Source of the DNA: Herbaspirillum sp. SJZ106
GTDB taxonomy: Bacteria; Pseudomonadota; Gammaproteobacteria; Burkholderiales; Burkholderiaceae_D
Direction: 5' to 3'
DNA length: 64,000 bases
Assembly (NCBI RefSeq): GCF_006715495.1
Contig: NZ_VFNI01000005.1
Span: 372,001-436,000, forward strand
Of this stretch, positions 63,723 to 64,000 are shown one piece after another. Each line of letters begins with the position of its first letter. Within the stretch, counting starts at the first letter, position 1. The position numbers and the translations under genes are program-made. A model generated the notes under the pieces. It had not been told where the DNA came from. It ran no database searches and was given only the letters and a program-made list of their open reading frames with translations.

Positions 63723-64000
63723 ATGACCATCCGTCTGCGCATCACGCTGCTCGTCATACTTACATTCATCGCCATCGCCGGCATCGGCGGCTACGCGATG
63801 ATCCAGTCTCGCGACAGCGCGGCGGAGGTCAGGTCGGTTACGGAAGGGGTGATGCCGAGCGTGCTGGCCTCGTCCGACCTGATGGGGCAGCTGAAGGATG
63901 TGCAACTGGCGGCCATGGTGATGGTCACCGAAGCCGACAACCAGCTGGTAGCCCAGGAAAACGAAAAGCTGGCCGAAAAAAAGGCGGCGCTGGAAAAGGC
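63723..64000 (+). CDS. Methyl-accepting chemotaxis protein, N-terminus only
   Basis: The first 92 residues of what is likely a chemoreceptor. It has a cytoplasmic TIRLR start, a first membrane helix (residues 6-27, ITLLVILTFIAIAGIGGYAM), and then a periplasmic four-helix-bundle sensor beginning IQSRDSAAEVRSVTEGVMPSV, where helix-bundle proteins of this type bind small ligands. AAGGGGA precedes ATG 63723. The signalling domain lies beyond the right edge, so a histidine kinase with the same sensor is not excluded. Confidence 0.7.
   Translation, partial: MTIRLRITLLVILTFIAIAGIGGYAMIQSRDSAAEVRSVTEGVMPSVLASSDLMGQLKDVQLAAMVMVTEADNQLVAQENEKLAEKKAALEK

Overview
The window is a 64 kb stretch of GC-rich chromosome (about 60-65% G+C by eye). 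It most likely comes from a beta-proteobacterium of the Burkholderiales, and within that order it looks most like Oxalobacteraceae (Herbaspirillum-like). That placement is inference from codon use, family composition (FolE2/ZigA, AcnD/PrpF, HutD/F/G, GlxA-type regulators, LysR-DoxX-pirin clusters) and the style of the intergenic repeats. No rRNA, tRNA, transposase, integrase, phage gene or CRISPR array was recognised. The region reads as ordinary core and metabolic chromosome, not a genomic island.

Layout. 1-1723: zinc-starvation pair (zigA and a truncated folE2, leftward) under two tandem palindromes. 1803-8146: a small conserved protein, a PepSY membrane protein, a leftward three-gene lipid-phosphate cassette (PAP2 phosphatase, diacylglycerol-kinase-like, metallophosphoesterase), an Fnr-type oxygen sensor and a cysteine hydrolase. 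8284-16378: an MFS transporter with a GlxA-like regulator, a LysR regulator divergent from DoxX and two pirins, a methyltransferase and a small exported protein. 16418-23947: a LysR regulator divergent from an unusual DctA-family symporter, a TctE/TctD-like two-component pair, and a three-gene nitrate/sulfonate-type ABC importer. 24136-30189: a complete ribose operon, rbsBACRKD, with a LacI-type operator and an intercistronic hairpin. 30223-34997: acnD-prpF (2-methylcitrate cycle) under a GntR regulator with paired operators. 35172-41328: an IclR regulator, an amino-acid ABC importer and hutD-hutF-hutG, a histidine-degradation branch. 41567-45803: nhaA, a possible structured RNA, two tandem paralogous micro membrane proteins, and pgi. 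46441-54399: an unknown protein, a hybrid histidine kinase with two receivers, a TonB-dependent receptor with a PepSY partner (iron uptake), and a 2OG-Fe(II) oxygenase. 54435-57190: repeat-rich intergenic DNA around a LysR regulator divergent from a VOC protein and a GhrA-like reductase. 57204-64000: a CusS/CusR-like pair, a CoA-transferase III family protein whose lobes look out of order, a short LepB, a TetR regulator, a small membrane protein and the start of a chemoreceptor.

How the genes work together. Many units follow the same plan: a regulator next to or divergent from the operon it probably controls, often with a visible palindrome between them (zigA, LysR/DoxX, LysR/symporter, rbs, GntR/acnD, tetR). 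The metabolic theme is scavenging of sugars, amino acids, organic acids, sulfur or nitrogen compounds and metals, as expected for a versatile soil- or plant-associated heterotroph. The items most worth a second look are the tandem micro membrane proteins with the structured leader, the TIR-bounded repeat element, the motif-altered DctA homologue, the permuted CoA-transferase and the PAP2-DAGK-phosphoesterase cassette.
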